DNA of 64,000 bases from Chrysemys picta bellii. Its lineage: Eukaryota > Chordata > Testudines > Emydidae. The notes below the pieces were generated by a model that was given only the letters and a program-made list of their open reading frames with translations, ran no database searches and was not told where the DNA came from. This document shows positions 35,481 to 45,910 of this stretch, one piece after another. Numbering within the stretch: the first letter of the stretch is position 1; every line of letters starts with the position of its first letter. Where the stretch lies: positions 32,629,011 to 32,693,010 of the forward strand of contig NC_088796.1 in assembly GCF_011386835.1 (NCBI RefSeq). The letters are read 5' to 3'. The translations under genes were made by a program, and so were the position numbers.

Positions 35481-35612
35481 ACCTTAGAGACTAACAAATT
35501 TATTAGAGCATAAGCTTTCGTGGACTACAGCCCACTTCTTCGGATGCATCCGAAGAAGTGGGCTGTAGTCCACAAAAGCTTATGCTCTAATAAATTTGTT
35601 AGTCTCTAAGGT
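35481..35612. repeat. Near-perfect 132-bp palindrome
   Basis: The left arm starts ACCTTAGAGACTAACAAATT and the right arm ends with its exact complement; the centre is GGATGCATCC at 35542-35551. I see one mismatched pair (CTTTCGTGG against CCACAAAAG) in 66 paired positions. This is the SINE body and its inverted copy. Confidence 0.95.
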
Positions 35613-35672
35613 GCCACAAGTACTCCTGTTCTTTTTGCGGATACAGACTAACACGGCTGCTACTCTGAAACC
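35481..35672 (-). mobile_element. Turtle tRNA-type SINE with fold-back tail
   Basis: Read on the minus strand, the element begins GGTTTCAGAGTAGCAGCCGT and GTTAGTCTGTATCCGC, the promoter head. It continues through GGAGTACTTGTGGCACCTTA and the ACTAACAAATTTATTAGAGC body, then turns back on itself. Flanking direct repeats are TGTTATAATGTT (35469-35480) and TGTTCTAATGTT (35673-35684), 11 of 12 identical. The low divergence of the two arms suggests a relatively young insertion. The family is one I recognise as abundant in turtles. Confidence 0.88.
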
Positions 35673-35744
35673 TGTTCTAATGTTGTTAGTACAGAAATAA
35701 GGGGAGACCAAGTAAATGTATATTTTGTGAGCCAACTATTCCAA

Positions 35745-35816
35745 AGGTATCAATCAGTATAGGGTCATTGACTTCAGTAGAAGAGTGCTGATTTACACCA
35801 GCTGACAATCTGGTGA
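35745..35816. repeat. Ancient palindromic repeat fragment
   Basis: ATTGACTTCAGTAGAAGAGT and GCTGATTTACACCAGCTGAC, the right half of the family with GATTTACACCAGCTGAGGATCT-type ends. The counterpart at 47902 is more complete. Confidence 0.5.
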
Positions 35817-35819
35817 AAG

Positions 35820-36063
35820 GATGCTCCATTGGTTAGGACACTAGCTTAGGAATGGGGAGGACTGGGTTCAACTCCTTACTCTACCCTAGACTTCCTGTTT
35901 GACCTTGGTGCTATCACTTATATTCCCCGTGCCTCAGTTCCCCATTCCTAGAATTGGGGATTATAACCTTTCCCTAGCCCATCAGCCTATTGTGAGATTA
36001 AAATTTGTAAAGCACTTTGAGATCTATTGGTGGAAAGAACTCTATGAAAGCTAAGTATTATTA
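35820..36063 (+). mobile_element. MIR/CORE-type SINE, nearly full length, plus strand
   Basis: Order: CCATTGGTTAGGACACTAGC (tRNA-like head), GGACTGGGTTCAACTCC (B-box-like), TTCCTGTTTGACCTTGG and CGTGCCTCAGTTCCCC (core), GAATTGGGGATTATAACC, then the 3' part TTGTGAGATTAAAATTTGTA and AAGCACTTTGAGATCTATTG with an ATTATTAT tail. It is the most complete MIR-like copy in the window. Confidence 0.85.
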
Positions 36064-36726
36064 TATCTTGTCATTGACTCTCAGGCTAAATTGCATGCAA
36101 CTGCAAAATATTTAAATACTATGCATGGCAAAGGTTTGAAGCATAGTCATAACAAACAGGAAAAGTTGGAGCATGTGGCCTCCTGTGTTTATGCTTGTCT
36201 ATTTACATGTAAGACTAATAATATTGGAATTTCCACCACCAACATATTAAAAACACATTTACAAGTCTGTTGAGTTCTTACTAGGATCTGTTTTCACCAG
36301 TGTTTGGTAATATACATCTCTGCTAAGCAAACAGTGACATAGAGTTGTTGTCTAAAAATAACCAACATATTCATGACTTTTTGTATACATTTTTGGAATC
36401 CAGGTTAACAACATTTTAAAGGTCCCAGTTAAAGAGCCTAGAAAGAATATTTACGTTCTTACCAATTCACTCCTTACACACACTTGTATATGTATATATA
36501 TACACATATGTCTGTGTGTTACTTTAAAGTAGCAGGCTAGATAAAAAAAGGTATTATCATGAACAGTCTATGTTAGTTAATCTGTAATAATGTATAGTGG
36601 AACATATTCCAACATTCCTACATAAATTATGTGAGAAAATACTATTCCATATTTTAGAAAATCTTTCAAATTAGCAAGAGTGCTAACCAAGTGACAACCA
36701 TATTGGTTTATAATGTTTTATTAACT
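36064..36726. other. AT-rich unique DNA with TA/CA simple repeat
   Basis: A TATATGTATATATATACACA-type repeat lies at 36486-36520. Nothing else was recognised. Confidence 0.45.
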
Positions 36727-36863
36727 ATTATTATTATTTATTTAATATTTATACTAATGTAGCACTCAGAAGTGCCAGTCAGATTCAGGCAAAAGTATGC
36801 TAGGCAATGTACAAACACATAGGAGTTACACAATCCCATCCCTGAAGAATTTACAGTGTAATT
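36727..36863 (-). repeat. Ancient interspersed repeat with AAT tail, minus strand
   Basis: ATTATTATTATTTATTTAAT, then AATGTAGCACTCAGAAGTGC, GTATGCTAGGCAATGTACAA, ACACATAGGAG and CCATCCCTGAAGAATTTACA. Same family as at 17979 and 20517. Confidence 0.65.
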
Positions 36864-37568
36864 TTCTTTGCCATTACAATCTTACAGTTGTTCAGTCTTG
36901 TCACCTTCTAAGATTTGAAAGTACAGTACCATGTTATGTACAAGATAGTATATGATGAGCATAGCTGTTCTTAAGGGAAGATAGATGTGTGCAACAGAGA
37001 TAAAGAGACAGAAAAAGTGAAAGAGAGTAAGGAATGAAAATGCTACTTCTAAAACTGTATAAAATATAATTCCTGCTGCCTGGACTGTCCCCGGGGTAGT
37101 CACGATACATGTATTCACTCCTTGCCAGCAGCACTGTTGTCAGCTAGGAAAACAGCTGTTCATCTGCCTTCCTAAGAAAGCTGTGTGCAAAACAGTCCTT
37201 CTTACCCCCCAGGAAAAAAACAACAACATCTGGGGAAATGGGAAATGAAAAAACAGAGAACAGTGAATTTTTTAGTGTGAATGTTTCAGTTTAAGTGTGT
37301 GAATATCTTTCAGCTAAACCAGTCTGTGAAAAAAGCCACTGATAGGAGCAGGACAAGTAAGAATGTTAACGATTTAGAAACAGCATAGTCGCCTGAGTGA
37401 TGAGCCAATTCTTAATGCAAGCAGGCAGCAATGTGTATCTTGTAATATCTTTTAAGCGCCAAAACAAAAATGTGTACTTGGACTAGTAAAAGAGCCCTGA
37501 CAGTAAATAGTTGTGCTGTAAATAGCACTAAGATGCTACAGGTGATGTAGAAATTAGATAGATAGAAC
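36864..37568. other. Unique DNA, no gene seen
   Basis: AT-rich with no recognised repeat. Overlapping minus-strand frames at 36882-37134 have no domain and differ in frame. Confidence 0.4.
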
Positions 37569-37622
37569 TTTCATAGATTCATAGATTCCAAGACCAGAAT
37601 GGACTGTTATGATCATCTAGAC

Positions 37623-37937
37623 CAGCGACACTCAGACTGAGGTTCGGGAGCCGCAAGTGGCTCTTTAATGTTTCCTGCGTCTCATTGCAGCACATGGTAT
37701 TAATACACTGTATGATTTAATTATTAGCCAGTCTAAGTTATTAACCAGTCAGGATTCTTTTACTATGTTATTAACCAATTGTAGTTGATAAAATAATAAT
37801 ATTTGATCAGCATTTTGCTGAGAATAATATGTATACCTAAATAGTAAATGAAACAATGAATTCAAACGACTATGGCTCTTTTGGATATCATTGAATGATA
37901 ATTTGGCTCCTGAACCACTGAGGTCTGAGTATCACTG
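37623..37937. mobile_element. hAT MITE, 315 bp, inserted in CR1
   Basis: The left end is CAGCGACACTCAGACTGAGG and the right end CCACTGAGGTCTGAGTATCACTG in shortened view; the outer 15 bp are inverted repeats with two mismatches. Subterminal GTTCGGGAGCC pairs with GGCTCCTGAAC. The 8-bp duplication ATCTAGAC is exact at 37615-37622 and 37938-37945. Removing it restores a continuous CR1 3' end. The interior is AT-rich with several TTATTAACCAGTC-like repeats and has no transposase. Confidence 0.93.
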
Positions 37938-38459
37938 ATCTAGACTGACCTCCAGTATAATACAGGCCATAGAACTTCCCCAAAATAATTCCTAGAGTGT
38001 ATCTAAGTATATCTAGATACAATCTTCATTTAAAATTTGCCAGTGACAGAAAATCTACTACAACTCTTGGTAAATTGTTCCAATGGTTAATTACCCTCAC
38101 TGTTAAAAATGTACACCTTATTTTCACTCTGAATTTGTGTAGCTTCAACTTTCAGCCATTGGAGCATTTTATACCTTTTTCTGCTAGACTGAAGAGCCCA
38201 TTATCAAATATTTGTTCCCCGTGGGATGTACTTATAGTCACCCCTTAACCTTATCTTAGTTAAACGAAACACTATAAGGCATGTTTTCTAATCCTTTAAT
38301 CATTCTTGTGGCTCTTCTCTGAACCTTCTCCAATATATCAACATCCTTGAATTGTGAACAACAGCACTGGACACAGTAGTCCAGCAGTGGTCACACCCAT
38401 GCTATAGAGGTAAAATAACCCTCTGCTCCTATTCCAGATTCCCCTGTTTATTCATCCTA

Positions 38460-38550
38460 GGATCACATTAGCCTTTTTGGCCACAGCGTCACACTGGGAG
38501 CTCATGTTCAGCTGATTATGCACCAGGACCCCTAAATCTTTTTCAGAGTC
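38460..38550 (-). pseudogene. CR1 ORF2 C-terminal remnant
   Basis: The minus-strand frame reads SEKDLGVLVHNQLNMSSQCD, then AVAKKAN, the conserved block downstream of the CR1 reverse transcriptase catalytic core. The frame is open over about 30 codons and lost on both sides. It is a small dead fragment of the LINE. Confidence 0.85.
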
Positions 38551-38584
38551 ACTGCTTCTCTGGATAGACTCCTTACTCACTTTT

Positions 38585-38785
38585 AATACAGCCCTTATTC
38601 AGGCAAAACTGTGATTTATTTCAATGGAACAAAATAAGGACTAAAGTATGAGTATTCAAGGTGCCCTCAATGACCATTGACTTTCATCCTATTTTCTGTT
38701 CCTAAATAAAGACGTCAGGATTGGGCCCAGGCTTAATGGACTATTAAAGATGTTGTACAAATGCCTAGGAACATATTATAGGTTT
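38585..38785. repeat. Possible old palindromic repeat and unique DNA
   Basis: CAGCCCTTATTCAGGCAAAA and GATTTATTTCAATGGAACAA, AAATAAGGACTAAAG recall the fold-back family at 5509. Only the first 60 bases support this; the rest is unclassified. Confidence 0.35.
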
Positions 38786-38890
38786 GATGTAGGAATTACT
38801 GCATGAAATCATAAGACTTGTGTTATGCGGGAGGTCAGACTAAATGTTCATAATGGTCCCTTCTGGCCTTAAAATCTATAACTCTGAATT
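38785..38890 (+). mobile_element. CR1 LINE 3' tail, plus strand
   Basis: GCGGGAGGTCAGACTAAATG, TTCATAATGGTCCCTTCTGG, CCTTAAAATCTATAACTCTG matches the terminal 3' UTR of turtle CR1. Only about 100 bp remain. Confidence 0.85.
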
Positions 38891-39393
38891 ATAGAAGTCT
38901 CCATAGCAGATCTGAGTGCTATTCCGTCTAGGCATCATTGATGTGGACACAGCATCAAAATGAGGACAGACACGTGCATGGAATTAAGCAGCAGGCCGCA
39001 ACTTTTATTAAACTTTAGCACAGGTGAGGGGTGCTACCCACCCACCAGGCATTTAATTGGTTCCAGTGCTGGGGTTACCAGGATCCTTAGCATATAACCC
39101 ATAACTAGTGTCAGGATTACAGGGCTCCTTTGCATATAACCCATACCAAAGGGTGGCTCTCCTCAGCTAGCCCACAGGACTCATCTCTCTCTTAGCCTTA
39201 GCACCCTCCCCCCACCGCCATGAGGCAGGAAAGGGGTGCAGCAAGAGGGAGACCTTGGCCTCTGAGGACCACAATGTTTCACCTTATTGCATGAGCCCAA
39301 GGCCCATCACCAAAAGCCCAGGACTTTTACCTCTGGTAACTGTTCATTTTATTCTCTTAACCATGCTGGAAACCACACTGCTGCAAGTTGCGA
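38891..39393. other. Unclassified segment with internal direct repeat
   Basis: GCATATAACCCATA occurs at 39090-39103 and 39132-39145. The segment reads like part of an interspersed element (TTTTATTAAACTTTAGCACA, CACCCACCAGGCATTTAATT), but I found no termini or coding sequence. Confidence 0.4.
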
Positions 39394-39535
39394 CAAACAT
39401 AAGAGCATAAGAATGGCCATATTGGGTCAGACCAAAAGTCCATCTTGCCTAGTATCCTGTCTTCCGACAGTGGCCAATGCCAGGTGCCCCAGTGGGGCAA
39501 ACAACACCAACTCAGTACCTCAGTTAGGTATTAAG
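39394..39535 (-). mobile_element. L3-like CR1 3' tail, minus strand
   Basis: ATAAGAGCATAAGAATGGCC, ATATTGGGTCAGACCAAAAG, CCGACAGTGGCCAATGCCAG, GTGCCCCAGTGGGG is the inverted 3' end of the L3-like family also present at 63391 and, in full, at 55600-55852. Confidence 0.9.
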
Positions 39536-39552
39536 CATACTCCTACTTAACT

Positions 39553-39631
39553 CTAGGGTGACCAGATAGCAAGTATGAAAAATCGGAACAGAGGGTGGGG
39601 AGTAATAGGCGCCTATATAAGAAAAAGCCCC
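39553..39631. mobile_element. hAT MITE fragment
   Basis: CTAGGGTGACCAGATAGC at the start is a hAT-type terminus. AAAAATCGGAACAG, GGTGGGGAGTAATAGGCGCC and TATATAAGAAAAAG follow in the order of a common turtle MITE. The opposite end is missing, so no duplication can be checked. Confidence 0.7.
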
Positions 39632-41231
39632 TTCATCTATAAGTAATTCAGACTGAAAGTATGGGCTTGCTTCTTACATTTAGAACACAAAACTTTGCTT
39701 TGGTCTAGTTTTGACTGTTTTGTTGGTTACTTTTGTACTGCTTCTTGTGTATCATTTGGTTATCCGAAGTTCGCTAATCACAGTTATGGCAATAGTGGCT
39801 TAAGGCACCAGTCATGGGCTTATTCAGATGAATAAAACTGCTCTCATGCATATGTGTTGGTAGAATCCAGTCCTTAGTTTCTAATGTATATGTTTTTACC
39901 TGTTGAAAATGATGTTCATAATTTGTATGGAGTTATAAAAACAATAAATAAAATCAATAAAAAATAAAATCCCATTAGCAGCCCATTGTTAGAATTTACA
40001 AAATTCAAGGAGATGTTTTTGTGCTTAGAACTGCGCTCTGATCAAAGACATATGTGTCTCCTTCCTGTCTCTTGGACTATGTAAACAGTTTCTAACAGCC
40101 CCTTTTTCTTCTTCATTCAAACAATGGCAATTGTAACCAAGAAGAAAGTTAACAACAGGTGAAAGCTTATTTTTAATGGTGAGACCAAATTTTATTAACC
40201 TAAAATAAAACATGCACTTCCCCCACCCCAAATCCTCTTTGATGTTTCCTAGATAATATACTTTCATGTGCTTACACCTTGTAATATTTGCTTTTCCAAA
40301 AGAGTTCAGAAGCCAACCCTTTGCAGGCACACCATAATCACTGTAAAAAGTCTCATTTTTCCAATACTTATTATGAAAACACATGAGATTATAGGATTTA
40401 TATAGTAAAATTTGGCAAGCTTTACTTATTTACTTGAACTGCAGAATACAAATCAAATTTGGGAGATTCTTTCTAAAAATAAGGTATTTGTTATCGGAAT
40501 AAGTGTGTGCTGCTGGGTAAAGTATAGATAAGGTATAACTGTAAGTATAATTTAATTTTTTCTATATTCCTTAAAAACTACAATATTTTTTCTTTTTGAC
40601 TTTATTTTGTCATGATTGGTAGATGGTGGCATTTGTCATTAATTTTTAACTTTGCAAAAATCCAGTACAAAAGAAATAACAAAAGCAACAGAATTCTCTC
40701 TGTCTATACCCACCACGTACACACCCATACACAACTATACTATACTATACTGTACTTTATTGAGTATGGAAAGCAAAGAATTACCAAAGTGGACCTAATT
40801 CAGAGGTGGTTTACAGTAATCTACAGATTGGTAAATTAGATTACCGTAAAATGGATTTTAGTAAGAAAAACAACCTATTAGGGTGTAAGAAGGTGTAAAA
40901 TATAAAGCCTTTTCCAAGTATGAGGGTCAAATTTTGGTGTCAGGTATACCATGATTAATTGAGAATACGTCAATGAAGAACACCTCCCCTAGCAATTGTC
41001 TGCACTCCGTCTTGGAGCTAATCATCTGAGAGGCTCATTCATTCTAATGAAGACAGGAATGAGGTTGAGCTGAGAGAAGTGAAGTTATGGTCAGGGAATA
41101 CACAGCTGAGCTCCTTTAGGCAATCCCCTGCTACGACCCTACAAGCTCAGCAAGGTGCTGTTCCTGGATCAGTTCAGACATAGGAATTCTGGGGGTGGTA
41201 ATTTCCAGACAAGCTGATGGGCTCAGGGTAA
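39632..41231. other. AT-rich unique DNA, no gene seen
   Basis: Includes a minus-strand open frame of 119 codons at 40025-40384, the longest outside repeats. It has no recognisable domain and an A/T-driven composition, so I do not call it a gene. A pentamer repeat lies at 40735-40756. Confidence 0.4.
40735..40756. repeat. (TATAC)n pentamer repeat
   Basis: Four tandem TATAC units, the last changed to TGTAC. Confidence 0.75.
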
Positions 41232-41239
41232 GGCCTGAT

Positions 41240-41368
41240 CATAGGTGCTGGAAGTAGGGGTGCTGCCGCACCCCCTCGCTTGAAGTGATTTCCATCATAT
41301 ACAGGGTTCACAAGTTTGGTTCATTGGCTCTCAGCACCCCCACTATACAAATTGTTCAAGCACCCCTG
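41240..41368. mobile_element. hAT MITE, 129 bp (copy 2)
   Basis: Same family as 30009-30136: left CATAGGTGCTGGAAG, right CAAGCACCCCTG, interior CCGCACCCCCTCGCTTGAAG and GGCTCTCAGCACCCCCACTA. Target duplications are GGCCTGAT (41232-41239) and GGCCTGCT (41369-41376), 7 of 8 identical. Confidence 0.85.
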
Positions 41369-41376
41369 GGCCTGCT

Positions 41377-43465
41377 AGGAAGAAAGAAGCCAGGTATAAG
41401 AAGCAGCTTTTTTCTCAGCATTGGAGAGATTTAGAGAGAATAGCAGGTGCTAGGAGGGATTTCCTGTGACTGAGAATCCTGGGAGGGGTTGTGGAGAGAA
41501 GTCTGTGGAAGAGCTAGGGATAAAGGCCCCTAAGAGGATGACAGTCATTTGTAGAAAGTAGCCCTTGTAGTGGGGAGGGAAATGAAATGGGGATAGGTTG
41601 CTTCACTGTTTAGAGTACAGGGAACTCATGTTAGAAATGAGCTCTCCTTTGATTCAGAGATGTCATCTAGAAGTGATGTCACTTTACCCATGATATCCCT
41701 GCATCAAAGGGGGATGGAGGAGGTTGTACCGATCCTTGAGGAAGGGGTGTGACCCAGAAGGAGATGCTAGGTGAAGTGCTTCACTCCTTGGAGAGGGAAG
41801 AAGGAGGATGCACCACTGAGGGTGGGCTGTTACCCAGAGAATAGAGACAGAGTAGAAGCTGAATTTTCATGTTATCTAACATTTGTATTGGGACTCTCTT
41901 TTAACCTGGAGGGGATGGAGATTTTCTTATTTAGCTACAGAGCTAATTTACACTACCCAGCCCATGAGAGGAAGATTGCCAGTCAGTGGGAGAACTGGGG
42001 TGCAGCAACACCTAATACAGAGTAGGTAAGATGGCTGCTATGGGATGGATAGAGCATTAGCTGCTGAGGCTACTGAAGCTGATGGAGCACCTCTGCTGCA
42101 GACTGACAGCCTTGGGGTGGGGATCTCATTCCATTTCAATCCTAACTATTATGGGAGAAACATCACATACCTGGGCTCTGTGCTGGGTTCAGGATTTGGC
42201 CAAAGACCAGACACACAGATGTCAATGTGAAATCAGTGCTGCTAAAGAGACATACCTTCTAATGCAGCTGTGAGCAGACTCACTGGTCTAGAAGGAGTTG
42301 ATGGACACAGCTACTTGAGTGTAGAGTGTTGATGTATGGTGGTGGGGGTGGGTTCCTGTTTTATTTTGTTCCAAATTGCCAAGTCCGGTTAGTCTAGGGA
42401 TGAATTATATCTTTGTAACTCTTTATTCAAAGGTACAGGAGTTGAAGCAACTTAAATCTACAAAACTCTATTCCAGAAGCACTTACTGTGTGCATAAATC
42501 AAATTTTCCCTTCATCAAAAAGATATGTTTATATGCCTTGCATATAAAAGCTTCATTTAAATGTACATTTTAATGCAGGACTTTGAGAGGAATTCAGCTA
42601 TTAATAAAAACAAGAAGGATTTTATTGTAAAAATCATACAAAGTGAACCTCAATCTCTAGTAACTAATTAATGGAGGCCAGATGGAGAAGAAGGCTCAGG
42701 GGGAAAGCAGCAAGGAATAGGAGTGCAGACCTTGCCTGCTGATTAGAGGGCCCTGAGCTGAAACCCAGAGTACAAAGTGGACCCATGTTCCCTTATCAGC
42801 TGCTGAGGAAGTGGCACTGTCTGAGCAGTGAATGAGAAGACTGTCTGAACCCATTTGTTAGGAAAGACTTTGGTACCCCAGAATGGGGAAACACGGACAG
42901 TGACCTGGCCAGAAGGCCAAGTCACGAAGAGGAGGCTGCAGCACCCAGAGCAAGAGAGGAGCCCCAGAAGAAGAAAGAGGACAATGAGAGGGAGATACCC
43001 AAAAGGAAAGGCGTCAGACCTGGAAGAGAACTATTCCCCAGAGTGACCAAGAGCAGATGCCACCTGCGGTGAGTGGATCCTGTGACAGGCTGGAACATTC
43101 AGCTTTCCTTACATGTTAGCATTGGAGTCAGTCAGCATTGCTTCAAGTGCATTTAAGTGAAATTTTCAGCATGGGGCAGAAATGCCTTTATAGGAATATA
43201 CAAAAGGCCTTTATGCTTCCATGCTAAAAATTCCAGGCATACTGTAAACTGCAGTGAGTGGTAGAGCCAAAGCCAGAAGGGCTAACTTTTTTAGTATAGC
43301 AATTTACTTCTGACATCTAAGCTTTGTTTAAAAAAATATCAAAAGTGTGGGGGGGAGGGGCGCGCACGGGATTAGCTGAAATGAACATTGCAAAGCAGCA
43401 GCATCACCCAAATGTAAAGAAACTGGTAGCAAGAGCAAGAAAATTAGACAAAGGAAATACTGCAA
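41377..43465. other. Unclassified, purine-rich and GC-richer DNA
   Basis: Two parts, about 41390-42340 and 42640-43090, are G/A-rich and contrast with the AT-rich surroundings. Phrases such as GTGACCTGGCCAGAAGGCCA (42900-42919) suggest a degraded element, possibly an LTR retrotransposon, but I found no LTR pair, primer-binding site or protease/RT motif. No host gene was recognised. Confidence 0.35.
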
Positions 43466-43466
43466 A

Positions 43467-43560
43467 TATTTATGCATGTGCTTAACTTTATGCACGTGAA
43501 TAATTGCATGATGTTCCATGAGATGATGTGTATGCATAGTGTTAAGCATGTACCTAATTG
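43467..43560. repeat. Ancient palindromic repeat
   Basis: GCATGTGCTTAACTTTATGC and GTGTTAAGCATGTAC are inverted arms around a centre containing GCACGTGAATAATTGCATGA. It is a familiar old amniote fold-back type, diverged. Confidence 0.55.
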
Positions 43561-45745
43561 TTTATTGGACTGTGGTCTTCATGTGGTCCCCACATGTATG
43601 GGGCTCTGTCACCTTAGAGGGGGCAGGGGGCAGGGGAAAGGTGGAGCTTGCTGCCAGGGTTTGATAGCTCAAAGTGAACCGGGGACTCACGATTCATGGG
43701 AATAGTTTTCAGGACCTGCATCCAGGGTTTCATAAAGCCTTCCACTGTGAGGAGAGCATTCTTAAAATGTTGAATTGACAGATGTGGGAACTAAAACTTT
43801 CTGTTTCTCCAGAGACTGAAGAACAGGCAATGGCACTATCCCCTCAACATACAGACTCAAGGGAACACTTTCAGGGGCAGTGAGATAGACACTCCTGTGC
43901 CTGTTCAGTACTAAGAACTACCAACAAAGTTGCCAATTTTGATAGTGTCTTTTTGTTCCCCAGGCGTCTGTTCAGTAGGAACTAGACTTGGGTCACAAGC
44001 TCATTTCCCATAGGCAATGAAACAGCTGCAACTTTGTCACTACACACCTGGCTTCAGATTTAACCAGGCACTTAGAATTGAAAGAGCCACATGAGCTGTG
44101 GAGCTAAATGAGACAGAAAAGCCCCAAAAAGTGTGCAGGAATATTTCAAGAAAGTCTTGCTGCAAACGAATGTTACTAATATTTGAACTGTGTAGCTTGC
44201 ATGTGACACAAGCTGTACAGTCTCTCTAGGGAGAAGGTGCCAGCAGTATTAATTCTACTTCACAGTTTCTAGCTAGCACCTTTAGAAAGAAACTGTGAAG
44301 TAGAATTAATGCTGGTCTCACAGGTGATAAAGCATTACCCTTTTACAGGTAGAGTATAAATGCTGTAGTGGATGGAAACTCCAGGAAGGGCCAAGTCAGA
44401 CCTAAAATAGAGTTTTGGATACCTCAGGGCCCACTTTTGCCTATGCAATGCTTCCGTTGATCCTGTGTTACCAAGATGCTTTCTATGAGTAAAAGTCTTT
44501 TTTTCTTTGAGTAGTAATCTCTGGAAATTCCAAATACAGAATTTAGCAGTTATATTTGACTAAATTATTCATCTTACAGTATTACTTTAACAATGAAAAA
44601 TGCTCAGCCCAAATAAGCCAATGTTCCACTAATTTCAGCCACCAATCTCAGTTATTTTTTGTTATATAACAACTGTCAGTGCTCTTATCTTGAATTAATT
44701 AGCTTCGATTTCTAGTACTAAATCCTTGCATTAGGTTTAAAAGTGAGCCACATGCTTTCTGACATTGTTCCTGTAAATAAGATGATTCTGTTGCGAAAGA
44801 TTCATATTCAAATGCACACTCTTGAGGACTATGAAAGTTATGTATAATCAGGACTGTAAATCTGTCATTGTGACAAACCTGTGTTTTGCATCACACTTAG
44901 AACAAGGGCATCACATAAGAGTGGAGGGCTTGCAGATCTTAACTTTTCTTCTTTTTAAGATGTCTCTCTAGGGTGGCAAGGGACTGGCTATCTCAGGAGG
45001 GTTAGCCCTTCATCTGCAGATCACTTGCTTGAATTCATTAGAAGTGCAGTAAAAACTGACTAAAGTAATCACCATCTGTTGGGTGTTTTCACTGTGTGGA
45101 AAAGAGTTGATGACACTAGCGTGGTTCCTGGAGACTAAGGATCCATATCTCCAAAGCCACCACCAAAACTGACACAAATAAACAACCTTGTCTCAGCAGA
45201 GCAGTCCAGAATTAGAGTTGGGCTAGTAGTGCAAAAAAAGTATCAGAGGGAAGTCTTGTTCCAGGAGTAATGGGGTTGAATGAGACCCAGGAAATGACAC
45301 AGTCAGATGCTAAGAGAGAATTGAAGTGGTCTTGGGGTAACAGTTGTAGGGGAGGGGGGAGTGGAAGGGTCTGGAAAAACCTCTGACAACTGTTCTTCTT
45401 AGGGCCTGGGATCAGTAGCTTTGTAGCATAGAGTGAAGCAAAGCTCCCCTCTCTCTCAGCCAGCCAAGGCAAGTTCTGTAGCAGAGGGCAGCATGTAATC
45501 TTTCTCTTCCTTCATTATGGAGAGAGACACTGGAAGAAACTGGAGGAGCTTTGAAAACTTCCACCCCTACAGAAATGCTGGGGGTGAGCGGGGGAAGAAA
45601 GGAATGAGTTCTTGTTTGTTTGAGAGACTTTGCAGCCAGTTTTGTTGCAGCCAGGTGGGAGCAATTTAAAGGGCCCTCTGGGAGAAGCCAGTTCAGGAAC
45701 CTTACTTGCTACATGACTGTAATGAGACATTTACTTGCAGTGATG
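43561..45745. other. Unique DNA with an isolated hairpin
   Basis: No repeat family or exon was recognised apart from the hairpin at 44240-44315. Confidence 0.4.
44240..44315. repeat. Isolated 76-nt hairpin (inverted repeat)
   Basis: ATTAATTCTACTTCACAGTT on the left is matched exactly by AACTGTGAAGTAGAATTAAT on the right. The full stem is 23 bp uninterrupted (to TCT/AGA at the loop) plus an outer CCAGC/GCTGG pairing, with a 3-nt bulge on the left arm. The loop is 17 nt (44271-44287). I do not recognise it as a known repeat or microRNA. Confidence 0.85.
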
Positions 45746-45747
45746 TG

Positions 45748-45910
45748 ATAGCTCTCGGTCCCAGGATATTAGAGAGACAAGGTGGGTGAGGTAATATCTT
45801 TTATTGACCAACTTCTCTGTTGGTGAGGGAGACACAGAGCTTGTCTCTCTCACTAACAGAAGTTTGGTCCAACAGATGATACCTCACCCACCTTGTGTGT
45901 CTCTTATCTA
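45748..45910. mobile_element. Fold-back turtle tRNA-type SINE pair
   Basis: The plus-sense half is TCTCGGTCCCAGGATATTAG, AGAGACAAGGTGGGTGAGGT, AATATCTTTTATTGACCAAC. The inverted half is CTTGTCTCTCTCACTAACAG, TTTGGTCCAACAGATGATAC and CTCACCCACCTTGTGTGTCT. Same architecture as 12975-13190, and better preserved. Confidence 0.85.

Larger units (their letters stand above)
37569..38575 (-). mobile_element. CR1 LINE 3' part, minus strand, split by a hAT
   Basis: The plus strand starts with TTCATAGATTCATAGATTCC, the inverted CR1 3' terminus, followed by CAAGACCAGAATGGACTG and, after the hAT insertion at 37623-37937, AGACTGACCTCCAGTATAAT. It runs through CTCTTCTCTGAACCTTCTCC and ends near the GATAGACTCC block. 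It is a different CR1 subfamily from the copy at 211-1632. The endonuclease and most of the reverse transcriptase are absent. Confidence 0.9.

Noticed and set aside
40025..40384. Minus-strand open frame of 119 codons outside repeats
   Set aside because: No recognisable domain, no splice context I can support, and no sign of codon bias. In 64 kb of six frames one such frame is expected by chance.
42640..43090. Possible LTR retrotransposon piece
   Set aside because: Not called as such because no LTR pair, primer-binding site, polypurine tract or pol motif could be found. Kept only as an unclassified block.
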